Source: DASVBE01 sp963770375 (GTDB lineage Bacteria > Actinomycetota > Actinomycetes > Streptosporangiales > Streptosporangiaceae). From it: a stretch of 64,000 nt of DNA. Position 1 is the stretch's first letter. Each line of letters begins with the position of its first letter. The position numbers and the translations under genes were made by a program. The notes beneath the pieces were generated by a model. The model was not told the DNA's origin. It did no database searches and worked only from the letters and a program-made list of their open reading frames with translations. The stretch is from NCBI GenBank assembly GCA_963770375.1, contig CAVYPM010000021.1, forward strand, positions 221,468 to 285,467. The letters are read 5' to 3'. Below are positions 26,448-34,466 of the stretch, piece after piece.

Positions 26448-27443
26448 TTGATCCGGCTGACTCACCCCACGATGACCGGTGCGGAGCTTTCCAGCCTGGC
26501 ACGGGAGCTTCGCTCGCTCGGCCACGCCGCCGCGGTTTGCAACGTCACCCCGACCGGCCCGGTCAGCAAGGCGATCGGCGGCCCCGAGCCGACCACCCCG
26601 CCGCCCGGCTCGACGCCGGACGGCCCGTGCCCGGGCACCCCGTGCCGGGTCGCCATCATCGACACCGGCATCACCCCTGAGCTGCGCGCCGACGGCTGGC
26701 TGGCCGCCGTCCCGCGCGGCAACGACACCGACCCGCTGGACGCGTTCCCCACGCCCGGCGGCGACGGGATGCTCGACCTCGACGCCGGGCACGGCACGTT
26801 CGTGGCCGGCATCATCCAGCAGGCCGCGCCGGACGCCGACATACGGGTGTACCGGGCCATCGACAGCGACGGCGTCGGCAGCGAGATCGAGGTGGCCTGC
26901 GCGATGATCCGCGCGGTCCGCGACGGGGCGCAGATCGTGAATCTGTCCCTCGGCTGCCAGACCCAGGACGACGTCCCGCCGATCGCACTGCAGGCCGCGC
27001 TGGACGTGATCGCGGAGATCGAGCAGCAGGACGGCCGCGAGGTGATCATCGTGGCGGCGGCGGGCAACTTCGGCGACGAGCGGCCCTGCTGGCCCGGCGC
27101 GTTCGACCGGGTGGTGTCGGTGGCCGCGGTGGACGCCAGCCTGGCGCCGATCCCGTGGTCCAGCCACGGCGCCTGGGTGACCTGCGCGACCGTGGGCGAG
27201 GGTCAGCGGTCCACGTTCGTGCCTGGGCAGGAGGCCACCCCGGACGGGCAGCACCTGAGCCAGTTCGGCCAGGACGCGTGGGCGGTGTGGAGCGGCACGT
27301 CGTTCTCCGCGCCGCAGATCGCCGGGGCGCTGGCCCGGATGCACGATGGCCAGCCGCTCCGCCAGGCGCTGGACCAGCTGCTCGCCACCGGGCAGCCGGT
27401 GCCGGGCTTCGGCCGGGCCCTGCTGATCCTCCAGCCGGTCTGA
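26448..27443 (+). CDS. Subtilisin-like serine peptidase (S8), no export signal
   Basis: 331 residues as read from TTG 26448. The catalytic triad is Asp72 (IDTG), His115 (GHGTFVAGII) and Ser285 (GTSFSAPQ), with oxyanion Asn207 (AAAGN). The peptidase domain spans about residues 66-330. The first 40 residues (SSLARELRSLGHAAAVCNV) look like the end of an N-terminal domain whose beginning lies upstream of the in-frame TGA at 26430. No signal peptide or membrane segment is seen, so it is probably cytoplasmic, unlike mycosins. It stands between the CHAT/TPR pair and the ECF sigma factor and could be a target or activator in a protease cascade. A 13-base hairpin begins at its stop codon. Confidence 0.9.
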   Translation: MIRLTHPTMTGAELSSLARELRSLGHAAAVCNVTPTGPVSKAIGGPEPTTPPPGSTPDGPCPGTPCRVAIIDTGITPELRADGWLAAVPRGNDTDPLDAFPTPGGDGMLDLDAGHGTFVAGIIQQAAPDADIRVYRAIDSDGVGSEIEVACAMIRAVRDGAQIVNLSLGCQTQDDVPPIALQAALDVIAEIEQQDGREVIIVAAAGNFGDERPCWPGAFDRVVSVAAVDASLAPIPWSSHGAWVTCATVGEGQRSTFVPGQEATPDGQHLSQFGQDAWAVWSGTSFSAPQIAGALARMHDGQPLRQALDQLLATGQPVPGFGRALLILQPV

Positions 27444-27477
27444 CCGGCCGGCCGCGGCGGTCCGGGCCGGCCGGTCA
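27441..27477 (+). terminator. 13-base perfect hairpin starting at the S8 stop codon
   Basis: TGACCGGCCGGCC and GGCCGGCCGGTCA form a perfect inverted repeat around an 11-base loop; the first three bases are the stop codon of the protease. No T-run follows. It would separate the protease message from the sigma factor message. Confidence 0.6.
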
Positions 27478-27521
27478 GGCCCGGCCCGCCGCGTGTTCTG
27501 GCCCGGCCCGCCGCGTGTTCC
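27478..27521. repeat. 22-base tandem repeat, two copies
   Basis: Two adjacent copies of a 22-base unit, GGCCCGGCC followed by CGCCGCGTGTTC and one variable base (T, then C). It directly follows the hairpin, in the 242-base gap before the sigma factor. Role unknown; tandem slippage or paired protein sites are possible. Confidence 0.75.
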
Positions 27522-27685
27522 GGCCGGGCCGGAAAAGAATCTTCCGCGGGGTGTATCAACCCGGGCAACGGGTGCTCTGCCTGCTAGATGGGTGGGGCCC
27601 GCCTGTTGCCAGAAAGGTGCTGATTACCTCGATAACGAGTGCTGTACGCCTCGCGGAACGGCCATCGTGTAGGAGGATGGTGCAC

Positions 27686-28309
27686 GTGGAGGAAACATCC
27701 GACGTCAGCAGGCTGGTGCGGGATAGCGCCAGCGGCAGCGCTGAGGCCTGGAGCGAGCTGGTACGCCGCTACGCGCCGCTGGTGATGTCGGTGATCCGCT
27801 CCTACCGCCTCTCCCCGGCCGACGCCCAGGACGTCAGCCAGACCGTCTGGCTGCGGCTGGTCGAGCACCTGTCCGGGCTGCGCGAGCCGGAAGCGCTGCC
27901 GGGCTGGCTGTCCACGACCACGCAGCGCGAATGCGCCCGGCAGATCGGCAAGCTGCGCCGGGTGCTGCCGGTCGACCCGCAGGAAGACGGGGCCATGAAC
28001 CAGGCGATCCACGCCGACCTGGACGCGGAGATCCTGCGGGCCGAGATGCGCCAGGCGCTCCGCGACGGGCTGGCCGAGCTGCCCAAAAGGGATCAGTGGC
28101 TGCTGCAGCTGCGGTCGGCTGATCCGCCGAAGTCGTATCACGAGATCAGCGAGATGCTCGATATGCCCGTGGGAAGCATCGGTCCCACCCTGCGGCGGTG
28201 CCTGGACCGGCTGCGGGATACCGCCGCGATGCAGCGTTACGTCACCGCGGGCTCGCCCGCGGACCGGGGGAAGGGAGGTGACCAGCGTGAGCTCGCTGAG
28301 GTGGACTGA
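27686..28309 (+). CDS. ECF-type RNA polymerase sigma factor of the CHAT island
   Basis: A sigma-70 family protein of about 207 residues with regions 2 and 4 only. Region 2 has YRLSPADAQDVSQTVWLRLVEHL and WLSTTTQRECARQI. Region 4 has LPKRDQWLLQLRSADPPKSYHEISEMLDMPVGSIGPTLRR, of which the end is the recognition helix. GTG 27686 is chosen because AGGAGG at 27671-27676 abuts ATG 27677 but is 9 bases from this GTG. The following gene overlaps its end, a place where ECF operons often carry the anti-sigma or another control protein. It probably drives some or all genes of the island; no matching promoter could be proven by eye. Confidence 0.9.
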   Translation: MEETSDVSRLVRDSASGSAEAWSELVRRYAPLVMSVIRSYRLSPADAQDVSQTVWLRLVEHLSGLREPEALPGWLSTTTQRECARQIGKLRRVLPVDPQEDGAMNQAIHADLDAEILRAEMRQALRDGLAELPKRDQWLLQLRSADPPKSYHEISEMLDMPVGSIGPTLRRCLDRLRDTAAMQRYVTAGSPADRGKGGDQRELAEVD

Positions 28310-28745
28310 CGAGGACCTGCTGCGGGAGCTGGGGGGCGCGCTGCGCGAGGCGCCGGCCGACGGCAGCATCATCGCGGCGGCCGAGGCTGCGTTCGGCTGG
28401 CGTACGGCTGACGAGGAACTCGAGCTGCTGATGCTGGAGGCCGAGACGAGCCTGGGGACGCTGGCCGGCGCGGTGCGCGGCGCCGGGCCCGCCGCGCCGC
28501 GGACGCTGACGTTCCGCGGCGAGCAGCTCAGTGTCGAGATCGAGATCGACGACAACGGCATCGTCGGCCAGCTGATACCGCCGCAGCCCGGCCAGGTCAG
28601 GCTGGTGACCTCGGACGGGCCGCAGGCTGCCGCGCAGGCCGACGAGGTCGGCTGCTTCACGCTGCCGCTGCCGCCGCCGGGCCCGATGCGGCTGGACTGC
28701 GAGCTGAACGGCAACCGCTTTGTCACCGAGTGGACCGCTAGCTGA
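28287..28745 (+). CDS. Partner protein of the ECF sigma factor, unknown family
   Basis: 152 residues. The first 60 are helical (TDEDLLRELGGALREAPAD, then ELELLMLEAE). The last 80 form a beta-rich domain (TLTFRGEQLSVEIEIDDNG, then FTLPLPPPGPMRLDCELNGN) that resembles a transthyretin or carboxypeptidase-regulatory-like sandwich. No zinc-binding anti-sigma motif and no membrane segment are present. GTG 28287 is preferred since GGGAGG ends 8 bases before it; GTG 28278 is possible. It overlaps the sigma gene by 23 bases, which indicates coupled synthesis. It could be a sigma regulator or a protease substrate; this is inference. Confidence 0.7.
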   Translation: MSSLRWTDEDLLRELGGALREAPADGSIIAAAEAAFGWRTADEELELLMLEAETSLGTLAGAVRGAGPAAPRTLTFRGEQLSVEIEIDDNGIVGQLIPPQPGQVRLVTSDGPQAAAQADEVGCFTLPLPPPGPMRLDCELNGNRFVTEWTAS

Positions 28746-28768
28746 CGCCGCCGCGCCCGGTCACGCAC

Positions 28769-28805
28769 GCGGGGCCTGCCGCCTGGCAGGCCCCGCTCTC
28801 TTTTT
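28769..28805 (+). terminator. Rho-independent terminator closing the CHAT/sigma island
   Basis: A 12-base perfect stem (GCGGGGCCTGCC and GGCAGGCCCCGC) with a 4-base loop, followed by TCTCTTTTT. The strongest classical terminator in the window, 23 bases after the stop of the sigma partner. Confidence 0.93.
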
Positions 28806-28845
28806 CAGGATTACGGTGATCCCGGCGCGGGCCGGGCACCCGGAC

Positions 28846-29304
28846 TCAGATCGTCTTGCGGCGGGACCGCCCGATCGAGCCCGCGGCGCCGGTCAGGCCG
28901 TAGGCGATGGCCGCGTGCCACAGCGCGCTGAACACGCCGCCGAAGAAGCCGGCCCCGCCCAGCGTCACGGACAGCGCGAAGACCACGGCCGCGCAGGCCA
29001 GCGCGGGCGCCACGGCGAACCGCCAGGGGTTCTCCCGGGCCCAGCGCAGCGCCCGGCCGCCGGCGCCGCTGCGGACCGCGCCAGCCGCCGCCACGGTGAA
29101 GAACGCAACCGCGCCCGCGGACAGCGAGCCGGTCACGGCGAGGTGCAGGGTCAGCAGGTGCAGGCCCAGGTCGGCGCCGGTCACGACCGCGCCCGCCGCG
29201 CCTGCGACACCCCACGGGGCGTGCGACAGCACGGCCCCGGAGACCGACATCTCTTCCCGCCGGGACAGCCCCGGCTCACTGTTACGTGTTGGTGCCGTCA
29301 TCAT
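28846..29304 (-). CDS. Unknown four-span membrane protein
   Basis: 152 residues with about four hydrophobic segments (near 23-43, 50-72, 94-114 and 118-140), short loops and a basic C-terminus (SIGRSRRKTI). No catalytic or metal motif is seen. The start ATG at 29304 is one of two adjacent Met codons. It lies across the terminator from the CHAT island and has its own upstream region with an inverted repeat, so it is probably not part of the island. Confidence 0.6.
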   Translation of the reverse strand: MMTAPTRNSEPGLSRREEMSVSGAVLSHAPWGVAGAAGAVVTGADLGLHLLTLHLAVTGSLSAGAVAFFTVAAAGAVRSGAGGRALRWARENPWRFAVAPALACAAVVFALSVTLGGAGFFGGVFSALWHAAIAYGLTGAAGSIGRSRRKTI

Positions 29305-29694
29305 CGCTCCCTGGATTGTGGTCGCACAGAACTTAAGATATATCTCTTCTTGTGCGAAAGCGAGTCATATCTCGACTGATTTCCGGGGCGCCAGGCGCGG
29401 CCCGTCCGGCGGCCCGGGCCGCATAGGGTGGTGACAGTGAAACCTGCAGACCGCCTCCCGGGCCGCGTCCAGCGGCTCCCCCGCCCCGGTGACCCCGGGT
29501 ATCAGCCCAGTTCAGGGCGTAGGGCGAGAGATTCAGGCGGTCACGATAGGCAATCCTCAGCAGGCCTTCAGCCAGCCTCCAGGCTCGTGCGGCTTACTGG
29601 GAACGACGGACAGGCACACGGCGATCCGCCCGGCCGGGAAACGTCCCGCAGTGCACCGGGATAACTACCCTGGGACCGGGCAGAGGTGATGGGG
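29305..29694. other. 390-base region without a convincing gene
   Basis: Short open frames here have no ribosome site or family resemblance. The left part is unusually A/T-rich for this genome (ACTTAAGATATATCTCTTC). It contains an inverted repeat, TCGCACA at 29322-29328 and TGTGCGA at 29351-29357, with the palindrome AGATATATCT inside the loop. It probably holds the promoter and operator of the divergent membrane protein gene. The right part leads to the HtrA-like gene. Confidence 0.55.
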
Positions 29695-31423
29695 ATGCAG
29701 GAAGACCAGAGTGGCGAGGCCATGACTCCCGGCCCGGCCCAGCCCAGCGGGAGCGACTCTGCCCCCGGCGCCAGTTCGGGACCCGATGACATCGTGCCGG
29801 GCCTGCAGCCCCCGTCCGGGGCCCAGCCCGGGGCCGGCCAGCCCGGCTACCCGCCGCCGGCCGGTTACGGGCAGCCGGGTTACGGGGAGCCTGGGTACGG
29901 CCAGCAGGGCGGCGTACGGCGGTACGGCCGGCGGTTACGGCCAGCCCGGTTACGGCCAGCCCGGGTATGGTCAGCCCGGCTACGGCGGTTACGGCCAGCC
30001 CGGGTACAGCCAGGCCAGCGACTACGGCCAGGGCGGCGGGTACAGCCAGCTGCCCGGCTACTGGCAGCCCGGCGGGTACGGGCACTCCGGCGGCTACGGC
30101 TACGGCCAGCCGGGCTACAGCGACTACATCCAGCAGGGCCAGCACGGTCCCGGCCGGGGCCGGACCCTGCTCACCTACATCGTGGTGGCCGCGCTCGCCG
30201 CCGGGATCGGCGCCGGCGCGGTCCTGACGTTCACCAGCTCGCCCAGCAGCAACCAGCAGACGTTCCAGCAGCCGGGCTTCGGCGGCAACGGCGGCGGGGG
30301 GAACGGCAACGGCGGCGGGAACCCGCCCGGCCTGAGCAGCTCCACCGAGCAGGCCATCATCAACAAGGTCCAGCCGGAGATCGTCGACATCACCAGCGAG
30401 CTGGGCTACAGCGGCGGCCAGGCCGAGGCCACCGGCATGGTGATCAGCGCGGACGGCGAGATCCTCACCAACAACCACGTGATCAGCGGCAGCACCAAGC
30501 TGCGGGCCACGATCGTGGGGACCGACCGGACCTACACCGCCACCGTGGTCGGCTACGACGCCACCGACGACGTCGCGGTGATCAAGCTGCAGAATGCGTC
30601 CGGGCTGAAAACGATCCCGCTGGGTGACTCCGACTCGGTCAAGATGGGCAACCCGGTGGTGGCCATGGGCAACGCCGACGGCCAGGGCGGGGCCCGGCCG
30701 GTGGTCGGCACCATCACCGGCGTCAACCAGACCATCACGGCCAGCGACGAGGGCAGCGCGACCGGCAAGGAAACCCTGCACGGCATGCTGCAGACCGACG
30801 CCCGGATCGTGCCCGGCGACTCCGGCGGCCCGCTGGTCAACGCCCAGGGCCAGGTCATCGGCATGGACACGGCGGCGGCCACCAGCACCTTCGGCGGCCA
30901 GTCGGACGTGGGCTTCGCGATCCCGATCAACCGGGCGCTGGACATCGCGCACCAGATCCAGTCGGGCAAGGCCACCGGGAACATCAAGATCGGCCTGACC
31001 GGGTTCCTCGGCGTGCTGGTGCCCGGCCAGAACGCCGCCGCCGCCACCAACCCGCACCGGCAGCGCGAGCTTCAGCTGCAGCAGAGCAACGGGCAGGGCG
31101 GGTTCGGCCAGTTCGGCGGGCAGCAGAACCTGCGGGGCTGCCTGGCCAACAACCAGAACATGGGCGTCCCGTCGAAGATCGCGCCGGTCGACTCCGGCAC
31201 GCTGATCGACGGCGTGCTGTGCCGGACCGGGGCCGCCGACGCCGGCCTGGCCAGCGGCGACGTGATCACCTCGGTGGACGGCCACCCGGTCACCTCGCCG
31301 TCCGAGCTGACCTCACTGACCGAGCAGTCCCGTCCCGGCCAGAAGGTCTCCGTCACGTGGGTGGACCCGTCCGGCCAGAAGCACACCGGAACCGTCGTGC
31401 TGGGCGCGCACCCGCCGGAGTAA
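29695..31423 (+). CDS. HtrA/DegP-like membrane serine protease with PDZ domain, N-terminal frame break
   Basis: A trypsin-fold protease of about 575 residues. It has a cytoplasmic low-complexity head with many GYGQPGYG-type repeats, one membrane span (LTYIVVAALAAGIGAGAVLTF) and a Gly/Asn-rich linker. The protease domain has His in LTNNHVI, Asp in ATDDVAVIKL and Ser in PGDSGGPLV. A C-terminal PDZ domain follows (GLASGDVITSVDGHPV). Such proteins degrade or sense misfolded proteins outside the membrane. The repeat region changes frame near 29905 (one base); everything from the span onward is intact. Start ATG 29695 follows AGAGG at 8 bases; ATG 29689 is possible. It converges on dapE. Confidence 0.88.
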
Positions 31424-31443
31424 TCCGAGCCAGGCCCGGCCGC

Positions 31444-32502
31444 TCAGCTCGACAGCCAGGCGCGCATGCGCTCCTCGCACTGCTCGACCGCGGCCAGCGG
31501 GACGTGCTCGTGCGGGGTGTGCGCCAGCTCCGGGTCGCCCGGACCGTAGTTGACGGCCGGGATGCCGAGCGCGTCGAACCGGGCCACGTCGGTCCAGCCC
31601 AGCTTGGCCCGCGGGGCGCCGCCCATGGCCGCGGCGAACGCCGCCGCGGGCGGGCTCTGCAGGCCCGGCCGGGCGCCGCTGGCCACGTCGGTCACGGTCA
31701 CCGGCCAGCCCGCGAAGACCTCCTCGACGTGGGCCCGGGCCTGCTCCGGCGACCGGTCGGGGGCAAACCGGTAGTTCACGGTGACCACGCACTCATCCGG
31801 GATCACGTTGCCGGCCACGCCGCCGCGCACGCCGACCGCGTTCAGCCCCTCGTGGTAGGTCAGCCCGTCGACGTCGGGCTGGCGGGGCTGGTAGTCGCGC
31901 AGGATGCCGAGGACCGGGCCGGCGTCGTGGATGGCGTTGCGGCCCATCCAGGACCGGGCGCTGTGCGCGCGCTGCCCGGTGACCGTGATCTCCGCCCGCA
32001 GCGTGCCCTGGCAGCCGCCCTCGACCACCCCGCCGGTCGGCTCCATCAGCACCGCGAAGTCGCCGGCCAGCTGGTCCGGCACCACCCGGCTCAGCCGCAG
32101 CAGCCCGTTGCGGGCCGATTCGACTTCCTCGCAGTCGTAGAACACGTAGGTCACGTCACGGGCTGGAGCGGGGACAGTGGCGGCCAGCCGGAGCTGGACG
32201 GCTACCCCTGACTTCATGTCTGAGGTGCCACAGCCGTATAGCGTCCCCTTCTCGATTCTCGAGGGAATGTTTCCCGCGACGGGGACGGTGTCGATGTGGC
32301 CGGCGAGTATGACCCGTTCGGGCCGGCCCAGGCTGGTGCGGGCGATCAGCGCGTTGCCGTCGCGGTAGACAGACAGGTGCGGCAGCGGCGCCAGGGCCGC
32401 CTCGATCGCGTCGGCCAGGGCCTGCTCACCCCCGCTGACCGAGTCGATGTCCACGAGCTGCGCCGTCAGCGGGCCGGCCGCGAGGCCGAGGTCGAGAGCC
32501 AT
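31444..32502 (-). CDS. dapE: Succinyl-diaminopimelate desuccinylase
   Basis: An M20-family zinc hydrolase of 352 residues that releases succinate from N-succinyl-LL-2,6-diaminopimelate in lysine and peptidoglycan synthesis. Metal ligands are His69 (AGHIDTVP) and Asp95 (GTSDMKSG), and the catalytic Glu pair is at 125-126 (YDCEEVES). The dimerisation-domain stretch QRAHSARSWMGRNAIHDAGP is typical of actinobacterial DapE. ATG 32502 is used because upstream sequence codes in the opposite direction. It is divergent from arginine deiminase. Other M20 peptidases are less likely given the match along the whole length. Confidence 0.88.
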   Translation of the reverse strand: MALDLGLAAGPLTAQLVDIDSVSGGEQALADAIEAALAPLPHLSVYRDGNALIARTSLGRPERVILAGHIDTVPVAGNIPSRIEKGTLYGCGTSDMKSGVAVQLRLAATVPAPARDVTYVFYDCEEVESARNGLLRLSRVVPDQLAGDFAVLMEPTGGVVEGGCQGTLRAEITVTGQRAHSARSWMGRNAIHDAGPVLGILRDYQPRQPDVDGLTYHEGLNAVGVRGGVAGNVIPDECVVTVNYRFAPDRSPEQARAHVEEVFAGWPVTVTDVASGARPGLQSPPAAAFAAAMGGAPRAKLGWTDVARFDALGIPAVNYGPGDPELAHTPHEHVPLAAVEQCEERMRAWLSS

Positions 32503-32557
32503 CGCCGCAGCATAGGCGCGAGCCGGAGGGCTGTTCAGGACCGGGCCGGCCGGGAAG

Positions 32558-33784
32558 ATGAGTGCCATGTTCCACGTCGCCTCGGAAGTCGGCCGCCTGC
32601 GCCAGGTCATCCTGCACCGCCCCGGCCTGGAGCTGAAGCGCCTCACCCCGGACAACGCCGCCGAGCTGCTGTTCGACGACATGCTCTGGGTGTCCGAGGC
32701 GCAGGCGGAACACGACCGGTTCGCCCAGGCGCTGCGCGACCGCGGCGTCACCGTGCACTACTACAGCGACCTGCTGGCCCAGACCATGGAGATCCCGCAG
32801 GCCCGGCAGTACGTGCTTGACCAGGTGTTCGACCCGATGCGGCACGGCCCGCTGGCGGCCGTCCCGCTGCGCGGCGCGCTGGAGAGCATGGACCCGGCCG
32901 AGCTGACCAGCTTCCTGATCGGCGGCATCACCAAGCGGGAGATCCTGGAGCTGGTCCCCGAGCCGAAGAGCATCGCGTTCCACTCGCTGCTGCCCGACGG
33001 GTTCGTGCTCGCCCCGCTGCCGAACCTGCTCTACCAGCGGGACACCTCGTGCTGGATCTACGGCGGGGTGTCGGTGAACGCCATGCGGATGCCGGCCCGG
33101 ATGCGGGAAACGGTCAGCGACGAGGCCATGTACCGGTGGCACCCGATGTTCGCCGACGGTGACTTCGCGTTCTGGTATCACGGCGCGGAGGCCGGGCCGG
33201 CCTCGATCGAGGGCGGCGACGTGCTGGTCCTCGGCAACAACGCGGTGCTGATCGGGATGAGCGAGCGGACCACCCCGCAGGCCGTGGAGATCCTGGCCGA
33301 CCGGCTGTTCCGGGCCGGCGCGGCAGACCGGATCGTGGCCGTGGACATGCCGAAGTCGCGCGCGTTCATGCACCTGGACACCGTGCTGACCATGGCCGAC
33401 TACGGGGTCTTCGTGAAGTACGCGGGGATGGGCATGCTGCCGTCGTACACGGTGGAGCCGGGGAGCGGGCAGCACGAGCTCAAGGTCACCGATCACCCGC
33501 CAGAGGACATGCACTCGGCCATCGCGGCCGCGCTGGGCCTGGGCCAGATCACCGTTCTCACCGCGACCCAGGACGTCCGCTCGGCCCAGCGGGAGCAGTG
33601 GGACGACGGCTGCAACGTGCTGGCGGTCGCGCCGGGGGTGGTGGTCGCCTACGAGCGCAACGTCACCACGAACTCGTACCTGCGGGAGAACGGCATCGAG
33701 GTGATCACGATCCGCGGCAGCGAGCTGGGCCGCGGCCGGGGCGGCCCGCGCTGCATGACGTGCCCGCTGGAGCGCGACGCCTGA
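32558..33784 (+). CDS. arcA: Arginine deiminase
   Basis: Hydrolyses L-arginine to citrulline and ammonia, the first step of the arginine deiminase pathway. At 408 residues it is normal length. The nucleophile is Cys399 in RGGPRCMTCPL, and family motifs LPNLLYQRDTS, IEGGDVLVLG and FMHLDTVLTMAD are all present. No arcB, arcC or arcD lies nearby, so the enzyme acts alone here, perhaps in acid stress or arginine turnover together with the agmatinase gene at 57.6 kb. ATG 32558 is used; ATG 32567 is possible. Confidence 0.95.
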   Translation: MSAMFHVASEVGRLRQVILHRPGLELKRLTPDNAAELLFDDMLWVSEAQAEHDRFAQALRDRGVTVHYYSDLLAQTMEIPQARQYVLDQVFDPMRHGPLAAVPLRGALESMDPAELTSFLIGGITKREILELVPEPKSIAFHSLLPDGFVLAPLPNLLYQRDTSCWIYGGVSVNAMRMPARMRETVSDEAMYRWHPMFADGDFAFWYHGAEAGPASIEGGDVLVLGNNAVLIGMSERTTPQAVEILADRLFRAGAADRIVAVDMPKSRAFMHLDTVLTMADYGVFVKYAGMGMLPSYTVEPGSGQHELKVTDHPPEDMHSAIAAALGLGQITVLTATQDVRSAQREQWDDGCNVLAVAPGVVVAYERNVTTNSYLRENGIEVITIRGSELGRGRGGPRCMTCPLERDA

Positions 33785-33832
33785 GTGACGCCCGAGTGGC
33801 GCCTGATCACTGAGGTTCAATCTCGAACGGCC

Positions 33833-33861
33833 TTGTCCGACTGAGAACGTCGGCGTACTGT
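33833..33861 (+). promoter_or_regulatory. Candidate promoter giving a leaderless tetR transcript
   Basis: TTGTCC at 33833-33838 and TACTGT at 33856-33861 are 17 bases apart and would start transcription about 7 bases downstream, at or next to ATG 33869. There is no ribosome site before that ATG, which fits a leaderless message. Match to the sigma-70 consensus is moderate. Confidence 0.4.
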
Positions 33862-33862
33862 T

Positions 33863-33880
33863 GTGAACATGAGTGTTCAC
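33863..33880. promoter_or_regulatory. TetR-type operator over the tetR start codon
   Basis: GTGAACATGAGTGTTCAC: two 7-base arms (GTGAACA and TGTTCAC) match perfectly around the 4-base centre TGAG. The ATG of the TetR gene lies inside the palindrome, and the site also covers the likely transcription start. Binding here would block the regulator's own synthesis and that of the P450 behind it. Confidence 0.65.
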
Positions 33881-34464
33881 TCTGCCGCCGGCCCGGTGCT
33901 GCGCCGTGCGGCCCGGCCGCTGCTCGACGTCGCGGCCGCCGTCCTTGTTGCCGACCCGGCAGCGTCCCTGGCCGAGGTGGCCGAGGCGGCCGGCATCGGC
34001 CGGACCACGCTGCACAAGCACTACGCGACCCGGGACGACCTGGTCCGTGCCGTCGGGCACCGGGCGATCGACCTGTGGGAGCAGGCGGTCGGCACGGTGA
34101 CCGGCGAGGACGGCGGGCTGCGGGAGCTGATCGCCGCGATGATCCCCAACGGCCCGCAGCTGGCCTTCCTGTGGCGGACCCCGGCCTTCGACCACGACGA
34201 CGAGATCAGGGCCCGGCTGGGCGGCGGCGGAGGAACGCTGCCTGGCGGTGCTCAGGCAGGCCCAGGACGCGCGGCGTGCTGTCCGCCTCGGCGCCGGACT
34301 GGTGGCTGCGCCAGACCTTCTACGCCCTGATCTACACCGCCGCCGAGTCGGTCCAGGCCGGCCTGGCCCCCCGGGACGCCCCGGCCCTGGTGCTGAACAC
34401 GTTCCTGCACGGCATCGGCCCATCCGCCAGCTCGCAGCAAGCGCAGCAGCAAGACCAGGAGTGA
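33869..34464 (+). pseudogene. TetR-family regulator, frame broken twice
   Basis: About 197 residues once frames are joined. The N-terminal helix-turn-helix is intact (LAEVAEAAGIGRTTLHKHYATRDDL), and the C-terminal ligand domain ends with WWLRQTFYALIYTAAESVQAG. Frame changes lie near 34225 (in a GGC run before the stretch read as ERCLAVLRQAQD) and near 34270 (GACGCGCGGCGTG). Both are shifts of the same sense. It lies two bases before the P450 gene, so it probably represses itself and that enzyme through the palindrome at its start. Confidence 0.75.
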
Positions 34465-34466
34465 CC

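Noticed and set aside
23273..29304. Gasdermin, Cas or toxin gene next to the CHAT protease
   Set aside because: None of the neighbouring products resembles these; the four-span protein at 28846 lies beyond a strong terminator and lacks gasdermin features.
29428..29664. A 78-residue open frame before the HtrA-like gene
   Set aside because: No ribosome site, Arg/Gly/Pro-rich composition and no pattern of a folded protein.
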